A program made the translations under genes and the position numbers. Shown here in pieces: positions 20,766-29,078 of a stretch of DNA of 64,000 nt (the stretch's first letter is position 1; every line of letters starts with the position of its first letter). The DNA lies in contig BMVA01000020.1 of assembly GCA_014650475.1 (NCBI GenBank), positions 62,001-126,000 of the forward strand. Reading direction: 5' to 3'. The stretch comes from Streptomyces albogriseolus. Its GTDB lineage: Bacteria; Actinomycetota; Actinomycetes; Streptomycetales; Streptomycetaceae. The notes under the pieces were generated by a model. That model had not been told where the DNA came from. It worked only from the letters and a program-made list of their open reading frames with translations, and searched no databases.

Positions 20766-23228
20766 CTACCTGTTGGCGAAGGCGTCCCGCAGCCGCATCT
20801 CGTTGAACTGGTTCCCGTCGTAGTCGTCCGAGTACGTGAGGGACAGCCGGCCGCCGGGCGCCAGGGTGACCGCGGGGCCGCCCTGTCCGCCGCCCGAGAC
20901 GACGTTCATCCGCAGCGCCGGGAGACGTCCGGTGGTGCTGCCGTCGGCGTTGTGGCCGCGGGCCCACACGTCGTCGAGGCCGTCGACGAAGGCCTCCTTC
21001 CACGCCACCACGAAGTCACCGGCGTCGGAGACGGCCACGTCCGGGTCGGTCTGGGGGCCGATCGGCCGGTCGCCCGGCACCTCCGCCGAGTCCGGCGTGG
21101 CGCGCGCCTCGGCGCCGCCGGGTGCGCCGGCCGCCGAGAAGGTCCGGTGGTACACCCGCTCCTGGCGGACCACCGTGCCGCTGCCGGTGGTGTACTCGTC
21201 CGCCCACGCGGCCACGATCCGGCCGTCGCCGGTCACCGCGACCGCGGGCCGGGTCTGCCGGCCGTCGGTGAGCGTGTTGGCGACCTTGCGGGCCACCGCG
21301 AAGCCGCCCGAGGTGTTCAGCGTGGCCAGGCCGATGTTGAGCCCGCCGTTGCCGTCGGCGTCCTCCTCCCACACGACCGTCGCCCGGCCGGAGTCGTCGA
21401 CGGCCACGTCCGGGCGGCGGTTGGAGCCGGCGGCGCCGGAGTTGATGGTGCTGACCTGCACGTCCTGGTAGCGCAGGGCGCCGGTCCCGGACCAGCTCGC
21501 GGCGTGCACCTGGTTGAGGGTGGACCCGTCGGCCGTGGACTCCCACGCCACCGCGTAGGAGCCGTCCGGGGCGACGGCGACGGTCGGGCGGAGCTGGTCG
21601 CCGTCGCCCGAGGCGTGCGGACGCGGCAGCGTGGTCACGGTTCCGTCCGGGGCGACCCTGCGCACGGCGATGTCACCGTACTTGTTGCCGTCCTCGTCGG
21701 CGGTCCACACGACGACCGCGTTGCCGTTCGCGTCGACGCCCACGTCGGGCTTCTGGTGGGACCAGGTGGTGTTGGTGCCGCTGGTGCTGAGCTTCTTCTC
21801 GCTCCACAGCGGCACGCCGTCCTTGTACATGCGGAGGTACACGTCGGTGCCGAGCTCGGAGTCCGAGGAGTCGTGGCGGTCGCCCTCCTCGTAGACCACC
21901 GCGGTCCAGGTGGCGGAGGCGGTGCCGCCGGAGGCGACCGCGCTGTAGTGCTGGTCCCCCTCGGCCTTGGTGTTGACCCGCGAGTAGTGCTGGGCGGTGG
22001 AGCCGTAGACGGTCGCGTCGATGTCGTACGTGCCCTGGCGCACCGCGTTGAAGTTGTCGACGTACGCCTGGTAGATCCCCGGGTCGTCGATCCTCAGCAG
22101 CGTCTCGTCGTTGCGCTGGAGCGCGCCCTTGGTCCAGTTGTGCGAGCCGGTGAAGACATGCCGGACCTGGGTGCCGTCGGCCTTCTGCCACTCGGTGAGC
22201 AGGTACTTGGAGTGGGTGGTGCCGCGGTTGCAGGTGATGGCCGAGTAGCGGCAGCCGCCGGGGCGGTTGGCGTACACGGGGATGTCCAGGCCGGTGAGCT
22301 CGTTGACCCCGGCGTTGTCGCCGTCGCCGTTGGGGTCGCTCAGGTCCCGGCCGTTGATCTCGACGGCGCACCCGGCCGCCCTCTTGGCCGCCAGCGCGGT
22401 GTAGATCGCGGGCCGCGAGCTGCGCTCGTCGAGCTCGGCCGCGGAGATCCGGATGCGGCCGTCGCGGGCGCAGTCGACGTCGTCGATGAAGGAGGCGACG
22501 ATGTCGGCGTTGCCGTAGTGCGAGGCGTCGGACGAGGTGTCGCGCGGGAAGAAGAACGCCTCCACCGGGGCGTCCGGGTCGCTCGTCGTGTGGTCGTACG
22601 TGGTGTGCAGGCTGTCGCCGGCGTGCTTGACCTGGTCCTGGAAGTGCGCGATGTACCGCGCGGCGAGCGTCGCGTTGCCGGAGACCACCAGCGCGTTGTT
22701 CAGTTCGCCGGACTGGGAGAGGGCGATGTTCTGCGAGCTCTGCCAGACCACGTTCTTCCGCCCGTCGTCCAGGGCGGTGAAGACGAAGTACTTGTCGTGG
22801 TTGATGGCGTTGACGTCGTCGGGGCCGTTGCCGAGACAGCTGTTGGTGCACCACGTCCAGGTGGAGCCGTTCTTCAGCTCGGCGGCGGAGAAGGGGGTGC
22901 TGCTGGGCTCGTTGCGCTTCTCCGAGACCATACGGAGGGTGACCCCGCGGTCCTGCGCCTCCAGCATCTTGGCCTTCAGCTCGGCGAGCCCGAACCAGTA
23001 CATCCCCATGTAGACGGTGGAGCCCGGCGCCGCCCGGTCGACCAGACCGGCGAGGTCGTTGAGGATCGAGTGGTCGAGCGTGGTGCTGCCCGGCTTGGTG
23101 TAGTTGAACACCGCCTTGTAGTCGCCGGACGTGACGTCCGCGGCCTGGGCGGTGGTGGGGGCCAGCAGGGAGAGGCCCAGCAGGGCGGGCAGGGCGAGGG
23201 AGCCGGCGAGCCGTATTCGTCTTCGCAC
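20766..23228 (-). CDS. Secreted phospholipase D-like protein with C-terminal repeat (propeller-like) region
   Basis: 820 residues from a GTG start. Sec signal peptide at 1-29 (RRRIRLAGS, hydrophobic core, TTAQAADV). Residues about 35-410 form two PLD-like halves: HxK motifs at His144/Lys146 (NHDKYFVF) with SSQN, and at His339/Lys341 (THSKYLL) with GSHNWTKG. The Asp that normally completes HKD is not at its usual spacing in either half, so catalysis is likely but not certain. Residues about 430-800 carry at least five repeats around P-x-VAV-x2-DG-x-A-VVW-E, suggesting a beta-propeller for binding. Several Cys suggest disulfides (WCTNSC). Stands alone between a divergent aminotransferase and the ABC operon; phosphodiesterase substrate unknown. 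Confidence 0.85.
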   Translation of the reverse strand: MRRRIRLAGSLALPALLGLSLLAPTTAQAADVTSGDYKAVFNYTKPGSTTLDHSILNDLAGLVDRAAPGSTVYMGMYWFGLAELKAKMLEAQDRGVTLRMVSEKRNEPSSTPFSAAELKNGSTWTWCTNSCLGNGPDDVNAINHDKYFVFTALDDGRKNVVWQSSQNIALSQSGELNNALVVSGNATLAARYIAHFQDQVKHAGDSLHTTYDHTTSDPDAPVEAFFFPRDTSSDASHYGNADIVASFIDDVDCARDGRIRISAAELDERSSRPAIYTALAAKRAAGCAVEINGRDLSDPNGDGDNAGVNELTGLDIPVYANRPGGCRYSAITCNRGTTHSKYLLTEWQKADGTQVRHVFTGSHNWTKGALQRNDETLLRIDDPGIYQAYVDNFNAVRQGTYDIDATVYGSTAQHYSRVNTKAEGDQHYSAVASGGTASATWTAVVYEEGDRHDSSDSELGTDVYLRMYKDGVPLWSEKKLSTSGTNTTWSHQKPDVGVDANGNAVVVWTADEDGNKYGDIAVRRVAPDGTVTTLPRPHASGDGDQLRPTVAVAPDGSYAVAWESTADGSTLNQVHAASWSGTGALRYQDVQVSTINSGAAGSNRRPDVAVDDSGRATVVWEEDADGNGGLNIGLATLNTSGGFAVARKVANTLTDGRQTRPAVAVTGDGRIVAAWADEYTTGSGTVVRQERVYHRTFSAAGAPGGAEARATPDSAEVPGDRPIGPQTDPDVAVSDAGDFVVAWKEAFVDGLDDVWARGHNADGSTTGRLPALRMNVVSGGGQGGPAVTLAPGGRLSLTYSDDYDGNQFNEMRLRDAFANR

Positions 23229-23323
23229 GTGAGCGCTTTCTCGAGATCGATGTCCTGGAGCAGGGGCGTCAGGCTAGTCATCCGGCGTCCAAGATCAAAG
23301 CGGTCCCTCGGACATCCTGCGGG

Positions 23324-23365
23324 GCGGTCCCTCCCGGGCGGTCCCTCCCGTGCGGTCCGGAGGGA
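23324..23365 (+). repeat. Three 14-bp tandem units in the leader of the aminotransferase gene
   Basis: GCGGTCCCTCCCGG, GCGGTCCCTCCCGT and GCGGTCCGGAGGGA follow each other at 14-bp spacing; a further GCGGTCCCTC lies at 23300. The last two units together can fold, CCCTCC pairing with GGAGGG. They lie about 50-90 bases before the GTG start at 23418, in the intergenic space shared with the divergent PLD-like gene. Possibly a regulator site or an RNA hairpin; no function is shown. Confidence 0.6.
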
Positions 23366-23417
23366 GGGGTTAGGCTCGCTGGCGCCGTACCGCGATCCTG
23401 AGCGAAAGAGCACCACC

Positions 23418-24545
23418 GTGACGAACCTCCTCCTGGACCTGCCCCCGCTGAGCGCCGCGCGCTTCGCCTCGATCGAGGACCGGGTGGCACGGCTGCTGGG
23501 CACCGGGCAGGACGTGGTGATCACCCAGGGCGAGGCGCTGCTGCCGCTGGAGGGCGCGATCCGTGCGACGGCCGGGCCCGGGACGACCGCGCTGAACGTC
23601 ATCACCGGCCCCTACGGACAGACCTTCGGCGACTGGCTGCGGGACTGCGGCGCCACCGTCGTCGACCTGACGGTGCCGTTCCACACGGCGGTGACCGCCG
23701 AGCAGGTGCGGGACGCCTTCGCCGAGCACCCGGAGATCGACTTCGTGTCGCTGGTGCACGCCGAGGCGGCCACCGGCAACACCAACCCGGTCGCCGCGAT
23801 CGGCGAGGTCGTGCGGGAGCACGGGGCGCTGTTCTACCTGGACGCGGTCGCCTCGGTGGGCGCGGAGCCCGTGTTGCCGGACGCCTGGGGTGTGGACCTG
23901 TGCGTGATCGGGGCGCAGAAGGCGATGGGCGGGCCCGCCGGGGTGTCGGCGGTCTCGGTGAGCGAGCGCGCCTGGGCCCGCATGGCGGCGAACCCGAACG
24001 CGCCGCGCCGCTCCTACCTCTCCCTTCTGGACTGGAAGGAGCGCTGGATCGACGGCGGCCGCACGACGCTGCTGCACGCCCCGGCGCAGCTGGAGATGCT
24101 CGCGCTGGAGGCCTGCGTGGAGCGGATCGAGACGGAGGGCCTGGAGTCGGTGATGGCGCGGCACGCCTCGGCGGCCGCCGCGACCCGGGCGGGTGCGTCG
24201 GCGCTCGGCGGCGGGATCGCGCCGTACGTGCACGACGCGGCGGACGCGGCGCCGGTCGCCACGACCCTGCGGGCGCCGTCCGGCACGAACGCCTCGGAGC
24301 TGGTCGCCCGCGCCCTGGCCGCCGACCCGGACCTCCCGCTCGCGGCGGGCGGCGGCGCCCTGGCCCGCGAGATGATCCGCGTCAACCACTACGGCCCTGA
24401 CGCCACCCGCGGCACGGTCCGCGCCTGCCTGACGGCGCTGGCGACGGCCCTGAAGGACGCGGGCCTCTCCGTCGATCTCCCCGCGGCCCTGACGGCGGCG
24501 GAGCAGGCCTGGCGACAGTCAGGGCTCGCGCCCCGCACCCCCTGA
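23418..24545 (+). CDS. Class V PLP-dependent aminotransferase
   Basis: Fold-type I enzyme of the alanine-glyoxylate/serine-pyruvate aminotransferase group. 375 residues from GTG 23418. Visible features: VSLVHAEAATGNTNPV (early substrate/cofactor block), LFYLDAVASVGAEP with the PLP-binding Asp, and the Schiff-base lysine in VIGAQKAMGGPAGVSAV. The C-terminal PSGTNASEL and MIRVNHYGPDA segments fit this family. Alone on its strand between PLD-like and DinB-like genes; amino donor and acceptor cannot be assigned. A strong hairpin overlaps the stop. Confidence 0.85.
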   Translation: MTNLLLDLPPLSAARFASIEDRVARLLGTGQDVVITQGEALLPLEGAIRATAGPGTTALNVITGPYGQTFGDWLRDCGATVVDLTVPFHTAVTAEQVRDAFAEHPEIDFVSLVHAEAATGNTNPVAAIGEVVREHGALFYLDAVASVGAEPVLPDAWGVDLCVIGAQKAMGGPAGVSAVSVSERAWARMAANPNAPRRSYLSLLDWKERWIDGGRTTLLHAPAQLEMLALEACVERIETEGLESVMARHASAAAATRAGASALGGGIAPYVHDAADAAPVATTLRAPSGTNASELVARALAADPDLPLAAGGGALAREMIRVNHYGPDATRGTVRACLTALATALKDAGLSVDLPAALTAAEQAWRQSGLAPRTP

Positions 24546-24583
24546 GGGACGGCGGGCGGTTCGCCGGCCCTCAGGGGGTGCGG
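24533..24583 (+). terminator. 16-bp perfect hairpin overlapping the aminotransferase stop codon
   Basis: CCGCACCCCCTGAGGG (24533-24548) pairs perfectly with CCCTCAGGGGGTGCGG (24568-24583); the 19-base loop can itself form a short GGCG/CGCC stem. The TGA stop (24543-24545) is inside the left arm. The rest of the 348-base gap up to 24893 shows no gene; I see no other clear element in it. Confidence 0.8.
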
Positions 24584-24893
24584 TCTGCCGGCCGGCCCCG
24601 GCTCCCGCGGGTCCGCGACACCCTGTCGGCCCCCGAGGCCCGGGCCTGCGGGGTCCCGCGGCAGGCGCATCCGGGCGCGCGGCCCGCTGTCCGTCGGAGC
24701 CGCGGCCGCCGTCTGGACGCGTCCCAGCTCCGCGTCGCCGGAACACGTTCGCCGCCCCGCGAAGGGCGCTCGTCGCCCGGGTCCGCCCGCTGACGGCCGC
24801 GACCGACCGGCAGGACCCCGCCGCGCGGCTCACCCCGGCCGGAACCGAGCGGTGGGCCCCGATACGGGGCCGGCCTCGTGTCATCCTGCCCCC

Positions 24894-25445
24894 ATGCCCG
24901 CCGACGCCTCCTCGCCCCGGCCCGACACCGACACCCTTCGCCTCCCCGACGGGCGGCCCGTCCCCCTGTTCGCCGGGGACGAGCGGGCCATGCTCGAGAG
25001 CTGGCTGGACTACCACCGCGCCACGCTCGCGCTGAAGTGCGCGGGGCTGGACGACGCGCAGGTGCGCACCGCGGCGGCCGAGCCGTCGGCGCTGACCCTG
25101 CTGGGTCTGGTGCAGCACATGGCCGAGGTGGAGCGGAACTGGTTCCAGCGGATCGCCGCCGGCCTGGACGTGCCGCCGGTGTACGAGGACGGGACCGGGT
25201 TCGCGCTCGACCCGGCGCGCGGGATGGACGAGGCGCTCGCCGTGTGGCGGCGGGAGACCGCCCGGGGGCGGGAGCTGTGCGCCGGGCGCCCCCTGGACGG
25301 CGCCGGAAGGATCGCCGACGGTCCGCTGGCGGGCACGGAGGTCAGCCTGCGCTGGGTGCTGATCCATCTGATCGAGGAGTACGCCCGCCACAACGGTCAC
25401 GCCGATCTCCTGCGGGAGCGCATCGACGGGGCGACCGGCGCGTGA
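24894..25445 (+). CDS. DinB-family protein (DUF664-like)
   Basis: 183 residues from ATG 24894; an in-frame upstream start at 24852 adds a Pro-rich stretch and is not favoured. Four-helix DinB-like fold expected: [16 protein letters not shown], then [21 protein letters not shown] with a metal-ligand His in the second helix, and [22 protein letters not shown] near the end, with two further His. This three-His layout is the metal site of DinB/DUF664 proteins, some of which are thiol-dependent transferases. Actual reaction unknown. A small hairpin follows the stop. Confidence 0.8.
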   Translation: MPADASSPRPDTDTLRLPDGRPVPLFAGDERAMLESWLDYHRATLALKCAGLDDAQVRTAAAEPSALTLLGLVQHMAEVERNWFQRIAAGLDVPPVYEDGTGFALDPARGMDEALAVWRRETARGRELCAGRPLDGAGRIADGPLAGTEVSLRWVLIHLIEEYARHNGHADLLRERIDGATGA

Positions 25446-25452
25446 ATTCCGG

Positions 25453-25469
25453 GGGATTATCGAAATCCC
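25453..25469 (+). terminator. Short hairpin after the DinB-family gene
   Basis: GGGATT (25453-25458) pairs with AATCCC (25464-25469) around ATCGA, extendable by a G-U and a G-C pair, eight bases after the stop. It is weaker than the other hairpins in the window. The 353-base gap it opens, up to ectA, has no gene and is visibly more A+T-rich than its surroundings. Confidence 0.45.
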
Positions 25470-25624
25470 TCGCACAGATACTCCCGCGACATTCTCCGGC
25501 TTATTTCCCTATTACTCTGCAGAGCAGCTTCCCGTCCTCTTCTGCCCGCTCTCCCGGACCCTAAACACCCCAATCCGAGAAGCGGTCACCGGGCGATTCC
25601 CGGCGCGGTCACGGGAGTTACACA

Positions 25625-25644
25625 GATGTGACCGGTTCCACATC
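25625..25644 (+). promoter_or_regulatory. Inverted repeat upstream of ectA
   Basis: GATGTG (25625-25630), 8 bases, CACATC (25639-25644), about 155 bases before the ectA start. A direct repeat, GCGGTCAC at 25582 and 25605 (23 bases apart), lies just before it. Position and symmetry fit a regulator site for osmotic control, but no known box is matched. Confidence 0.4.
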
Positions 25645-25770
25645 ACGCCCGATTCATCCCGTTCCGTCCCGCACGAAACAGGACATTCCGCCGACAGCTC
25701 GCGCGGACCTACCCGCACGCGCGATAACACATGACACGCTCGTACGTAACCCCGCAGGACGATGCAATTT

Positions 25771-25792
25771 TGAATTTACCTCGGTAAGTTCA
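25771..25792 (+). promoter_or_regulatory. Near-perfect 22-bp palindrome directly before ectA
   Basis: TGAATTTACC (25771-25780), TC, GGTAAGTTCA (25783-25792): arms match at 9 of 10 positions. Only six bases separate it from the ectA ATG at 25799, so a bound protein would block the start region, or the repeat would fold at the 5' end of a short leader. GGTAAG is also the only weak Shine-Dalgarno-like string before ectA. Candidate operator of the ectoine operon. Confidence 0.6.
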
Positions 25793-25798
25793 ATTCGC

Positions 25799-26305
25799 AT
25801 GACTGCCGCACAAGCAGACCTGCAAATCGACCGCCCGACCGTGGCGGACGGAGCCGTGCTGTGGCGGATAGCCAGGGACTCGAAGGTCCTCGACCTGAAC
25901 TCGTCGTACAGCTATCTGCTGTGGTGCCGTGACTTCGCCGCCACCTCGGCCGTCGCCCGCGACGAGCGCGGAGAGCCCGTCGGCTTCATCACCGGCTACC
26001 TCCGCCCGGACAGCCCGCGCACCCTGCTGGTCTGGCAGGTCGCCGTCGACGAGGCGTACCGCGGCCGGGGCCTGGCCGCCGCCATGCTCGACGGACTGGC
26101 CGCCCGGACCGCCGCGGAGCACGGCGTGGACACCGTGGAGACCACCGTCGCTCCCGGCAACACCGCCTCCGAGCGCCTGTTCACCGCGTTCGCGGAGCGC
26201 CACGGCGCCCTGCTGGAGCGCGAGGTGCTCTTCGGCACCGGAGACTTCCCCGACGGACCGCACGAGCCCGAGGTCCTCCACCGCATCGGGCCGCTCGCCC
26301 TCTGA
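25799..26305 (+). CDS. ectA: L-2,4-diaminobutyrate N-gamma-acetyltransferase EctA
   Basis: Second step of ectoine synthesis: acetyl-CoA-dependent acetylation of diaminobutyrate, in the cytoplasm. 168 residues from ATG 25799, normal for EctA; the frame is open further upstream to 25628, but that stretch has none of the family and carries the palindrome. GNAT features: LVWQVAVDEAYRGRGLAAAML with the acetyl-CoA loop, and VETTVAPGNTASERLFTAFA. EctA-typical N-terminal LNSSYSYLLWCRDFA. First gene of ectABCD, in the standard order. Confidence 0.95.
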   Translation: MTAAQADLQIDRPTVADGAVLWRIARDSKVLDLNSSYSYLLWCRDFAATSAVARDERGEPVGFITGYLRPDSPRTLLVWQVAVDEAYRGRGLAAAMLDGLAARTAAEHGVDTVETTVAPGNTASERLFTAFAERHGALLEREVLFGTGDFPDGPHEPEVLHRIGPLAL

Positions 26306-26373
26306 CGGGCCGGCCCGTCCCCCCGATCTTCCGACTCCCTCTGACTTCCCACGCCACCGAGGAGCGATTCGTC

Positions 26374-27645
26374 GTGACCATCACCCAGCCCGACCTCAGC
26401 GTCTTCGAGACCCTCGAGTCCGAGGTGCGCAGCTACTGCCGCGGCTGGCCCACCGTCTTCGACCGTGCGCACGGCAGCCGCATGTACGACGAGGACGGCC
26501 ATGAGTACCTCGACTTCTTCGCGGGAGCCGGTTCACTCAACTACGGCCACAACAACCCCGTCCTGAAACGCGCCCTGATCGACTACCTGGAGCGGGACGG
26601 CGTCACCCACGGCCTCGACATGTCGACGACGGCCAAGCGCGCGTTCCTGGAGACCTTCCAGAACGCGATCCTGCGCCCCCGCGACCTGCCGTACAAGGTC
26701 ATGTTCCCGGGCCCGACGGGCACCAACGCCGTGGAGTCCGCGCTGAAGCTGGCGCGGAAGGTGAAGGGCCGCGAGTCCGTGGTGTCGTTCACCAACGCCT
26801 TCCACGGCATGTCGCTGGGCTCGCTCGCCGTGACCGGCAACGCCTTCAAGCGGGCCGGCGCGGGCGTCCCGCTGGTGCACGGCACGCCGATGCCGTTCGA
26901 CAACTACTTCGACGGCCAGGTCCCGGACTTCCTGTGGTTCGAGCGCATCCTGGAGGACCAGGGCTCGGGCCTCAACAAGCCGGCGGCCGTGATCGTCGAG
27001 ACCGTGCAGGGCGAGGGCGGCATCAACGTGGCCCGGCCCGAGTGGCTGCGCGCCCTGGCCGAGCTGTGCGAGCGCCAGGACATGCTGCTCATCGTCGACG
27101 ACATCCAGATGGGCTGCGGCCGCACCGGCGCGTTCTTCTCCTTCGAGGAGGCGGGCATCACGCCGGACATCGTCACCGTCTCCAAGTCGATCAGCGGCTA
27201 CGGGCTGCCCATGGCGCTCACCCTGTTCAAGCCGGAGCTGGACGTCTGGGAGCCGGGCGAGCACAACGGCACGTTCCGCGGCAACAACCCCGCGTTCGTG
27301 ACGGCCACCGCCGCCCTGGAGGCGTACTGGGCGGACGGCTCCGCGATGGAGAAGCAGACCCGTCAGCGCGGCGAGCAGGTGGAGCAGGCGATGATCGCCA
27401 TCACCGAGGAGAACCTCGCCGACGTCAAGGAGTACCGCGGCCGCGGCCTGGTGTGGGGTCTGGAGTTCCACGACAAGGAGCGCGCCGGCCGGGTCGCCAA
27501 GCGCGCCTTCGAGCTCGGTCTGCTGATCGAGACGTCCGGCCCGGAGAGCGAGGTCGTCAAGCTGCTCCCCGCCCTGACCATCACCCCGGACGAGCTGGAC
27601 GAGGGCCTCAGGGTCCTCGCCCGCGCCGTCCGTGAGACCGCCTGA
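26374..27645 (+). CDS. ectB: Diaminobutyrate-2-oxoglutarate transaminase EctB
   Basis: First step of ectoine synthesis: aspartate semialdehyde plus glutamate gives L-2,4-diaminobutyrate. 423 residues from a GTG preceded by GAGGAGCGA. Class III aminotransferase features: [46 protein letters not shown] with the cofactor Asp, and the PLP lysine at about 271 in [13 protein letters not shown]. It lies 68 bases after ectA and 35 before ectC. Confidence 0.96.
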   Translation: MTITQPDLSVFETLESEVRSYCRGWPTVFDRAHGSRMYDEDGHEYLDFFAGAGSLNYGHNNPVLKRALIDYLERDGVTHGLDMSTTAKRAFLETFQNAILRPRDLPYKVMFPGPTGTNAVESALKLARKVKGRESVVSFTNAFHGMSLGSLAVTGNAFKRAGAGVPLVHGTPMPFDNYFDGQVPDFLWFERILEDQGSGLNKPAAVIVETVQGEGGINVARPEWLRALAELCERQDMLLIVDDIQMGCGRTGAFFSFEEAGITPDIVTVSKSISGYGLPMALTLFKPELDVWEPGEHNGTFRGNNPAFVTATAALEAYWADGSAMEKQTRQRGEQVEQAMIAITEENLADVKEYRGRGLVWGLEFHDKERAGRVAKRAFELGLLIETSGPESEVVKLLPALTITPDELDEGLRVLARAVRETA

Positions 27646-27680
27646 AGCACACACCCCAGCCGAGGAGGCATCGCAACACC

Positions 27681-28079
27681 GTGATCGTCCGTTCGTTCAA
27701 GGAGATCGAAGGCACCGACCGGCACGTGAAATCGGCGTCCGGCACGTGGGAGAGCAAGCGCATCGTCCTCGCCAAGGAGAAGGTCGGCTTCTCCGTGCAC
27801 GAGACGATCCTGTACGCGGGCACGGAGACGGACATGTGGTACGCGAACCACATCGAGGCCGTCGTCTGCACCAAGGGCGACGCCGAGCTGACCGACCGCG
27901 AGACCGGGAAGACGTACCACATCACGCCCGGCACCATGTACCTCCTCGACGGCCATGAGCGGCACACGCTCAAGGTCAAGGAGGACTTCCACTGCATCTG
28001 TGTCTTCAACCCGCCCGTGACCGGACGGGAGGACCACGACGAGAACGGCGTCTACCCGCTGCTCACCGAGGAGGTGTGA
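27681..28079 (+). CDS. ectC: Ectoine synthase EctC
   Basis: Closes N-gamma-acetyl-diaminobutyrate to ectoine by loss of water. 132 residues from a GTG preceded by GAGGAGG. Cupin protein; conserved stretches include [19 protein letters not shown] and [17 protein letters not shown], holding the residues known to bind iron in EctC (Glu, Tyr and His of this family). Third gene of the operon, six bases before ectD. Confidence 0.96.
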   Translation: MIVRSFKEIEGTDRHVKSASGTWESKRIVLAKEKVGFSVHETILYAGTETDMWYANHIEAVVCTKGDAELTDRETGKTYHITPGTMYLLDGHERHTLKVKEDFHCICVFNPPVTGREDHDENGVYPLLTEEV

Positions 28080-28085
28080 TCCACC

Positions 28086-28982
28086 GTGACCACGACCACG
28101 CGCGTCACCGATCTCTACCCGACCCGCGGTGCCACCGAGGTGGTCACCCCGCGCCAGGACCCGGTCGTCTGGGGCTCCCCGGACACGCCCGGTCCTGTCT
28201 CGGCGGGTGACCTCCAGGCGCTGGACCGCGACGGCTTCCTGACCGTCGACCAGCTGATCGGCCCGGACGAGGTCGAGGTCTACAAGCGCGAGCTGGACCG
28301 GCTGGTCGGCGACCCGGCGATCCGCGCGGACGAGCGCTCGATCGTCGAGCCGAAGTCCCAGGAGATCCGCTCGGTCTTCGAGGTGCACAAGATCAGCGAG
28401 GTGTTCGCCCGGCTCGTGCGCGACGAGCGGGTCGTCGGGCGGGCCCGGCAGATCCTCGGCTCGGACGTGTACGTCCACCAGTCGCGGATCAACGTCAAGC
28501 CCGGCTTCGGCGCGAGCGGCTTCTACTGGCACTCGGACTTCGAGACCTGGCACGCCGAGGACGGCCTGCCGAACATGCGCACCATCTCGGTCTCGATCGC
28601 GCTCACCGAGAACTACGACACCAACGGCGGTCTGATGATCATGCCGGGGTCGCACAAGACGTTCCTCGGCTGCGCGGGCGCCACGCCGAAGGACAACTAC
28701 AAGAAGTCCCTGCAGATGCAGGACGCGGGGACGCCGTCCGACGAGGCGCTGACCAAGATGGCGTCGGAGTACGGCATCAAGCTGTTCACCGGCAAGGCCG
28801 GCTCGGCGACCTGGTTCGACTGCAACTGCATGCACGGCTCCGGCGACAACATCACGCCGTATCCGCGCAGCAACGTGTTCATCGTGTTCAACAGCGTCGA
28901 GAACGCGGCGGTCGACCCCTTCGCCGCCCCGATCCGCCGCCCCGAGTTCATCGGGGCGCGGGACTTCACGCCGGTGAAGTAG
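28086..28982 (+). CDS. ectD: Ectoine 5-hydroxylase EctD
   Basis: Fe(II)/2-oxoglutarate dioxygenase that converts ectoine to 5-hydroxyectoine. 298 residues from a GTG six bases after the ectC stop. The iron triad is intact: His149 and Asp151 in FYWHSDFETWH and His250 in CNCMHGSGDN. The EctD signature around the first pair (GFYWHSDFETWHAEDG) and the 2-oxoglutarate-binding Arg in PYPRSNVF are present. Its presence means the strain can make hydroxyectoine as well as ectoine. A strong hairpin follows. Confidence 0.96.
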   Translation: MTTTTRVTDLYPTRGATEVVTPRQDPVVWGSPDTPGPVSAGDLQALDRDGFLTVDQLIGPDEVEVYKRELDRLVGDPAIRADERSIVEPKSQEIRSVFEVHKISEVFARLVRDERVVGRARQILGSDVYVHQSRINVKPGFGASGFYWHSDFETWHAEDGLPNMRTISVSIALTENYDTNGGLMIMPGSHKTFLGCAGATPKDNYKKSLQMQDAGTPSDEALTKMASEYGIKLFTGKAGSATWFDCNCMHGSGDNITPYPRSNVFIVFNSVENAAVDPFAAPIRRPEFIGARDFTPVK

Positions 28983-29024
28983 GGACACGCACGGCGGTGA
29001 CGTGAGCGCACCGCCTCACCGACC

Positions 29025-29068
29025 GCGGGCCGGGCCTCCTCGTGTGGGACAAGGAGGCGCCGGCCCGC
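29025..29068 (+). terminator. Strong hairpin between convergent ectD and aminotransferase genes
   Basis: GCGGGCCGG-G-CCTCCT (29025-29040) pairs with AGGAGG-CG-CCGGCCCGC (29052-29068) around an 11-base loop, interrupted only by a small internal loop. Located between the ectD stop and the opposite-strand gene ending at 29079, it probably serves both transcripts. Confidence 0.8.
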
Positions 29069-29078
29069 TGCCGTGCGC

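Noticed and set aside
20745..23417. N-terminal extension of the class V aminotransferase frame through the PLD-like gene
   Set aside because: Low-complexity Val/Gly/Arg sequence antisense to the PLD-like gene; the aminotransferase is complete from GTG 23418.
25628..25798. Longer EctA start at 25628
   Set aside because: The extra 57 residues are unlike EctA and cover the palindromes; 168 residues is the normal length.
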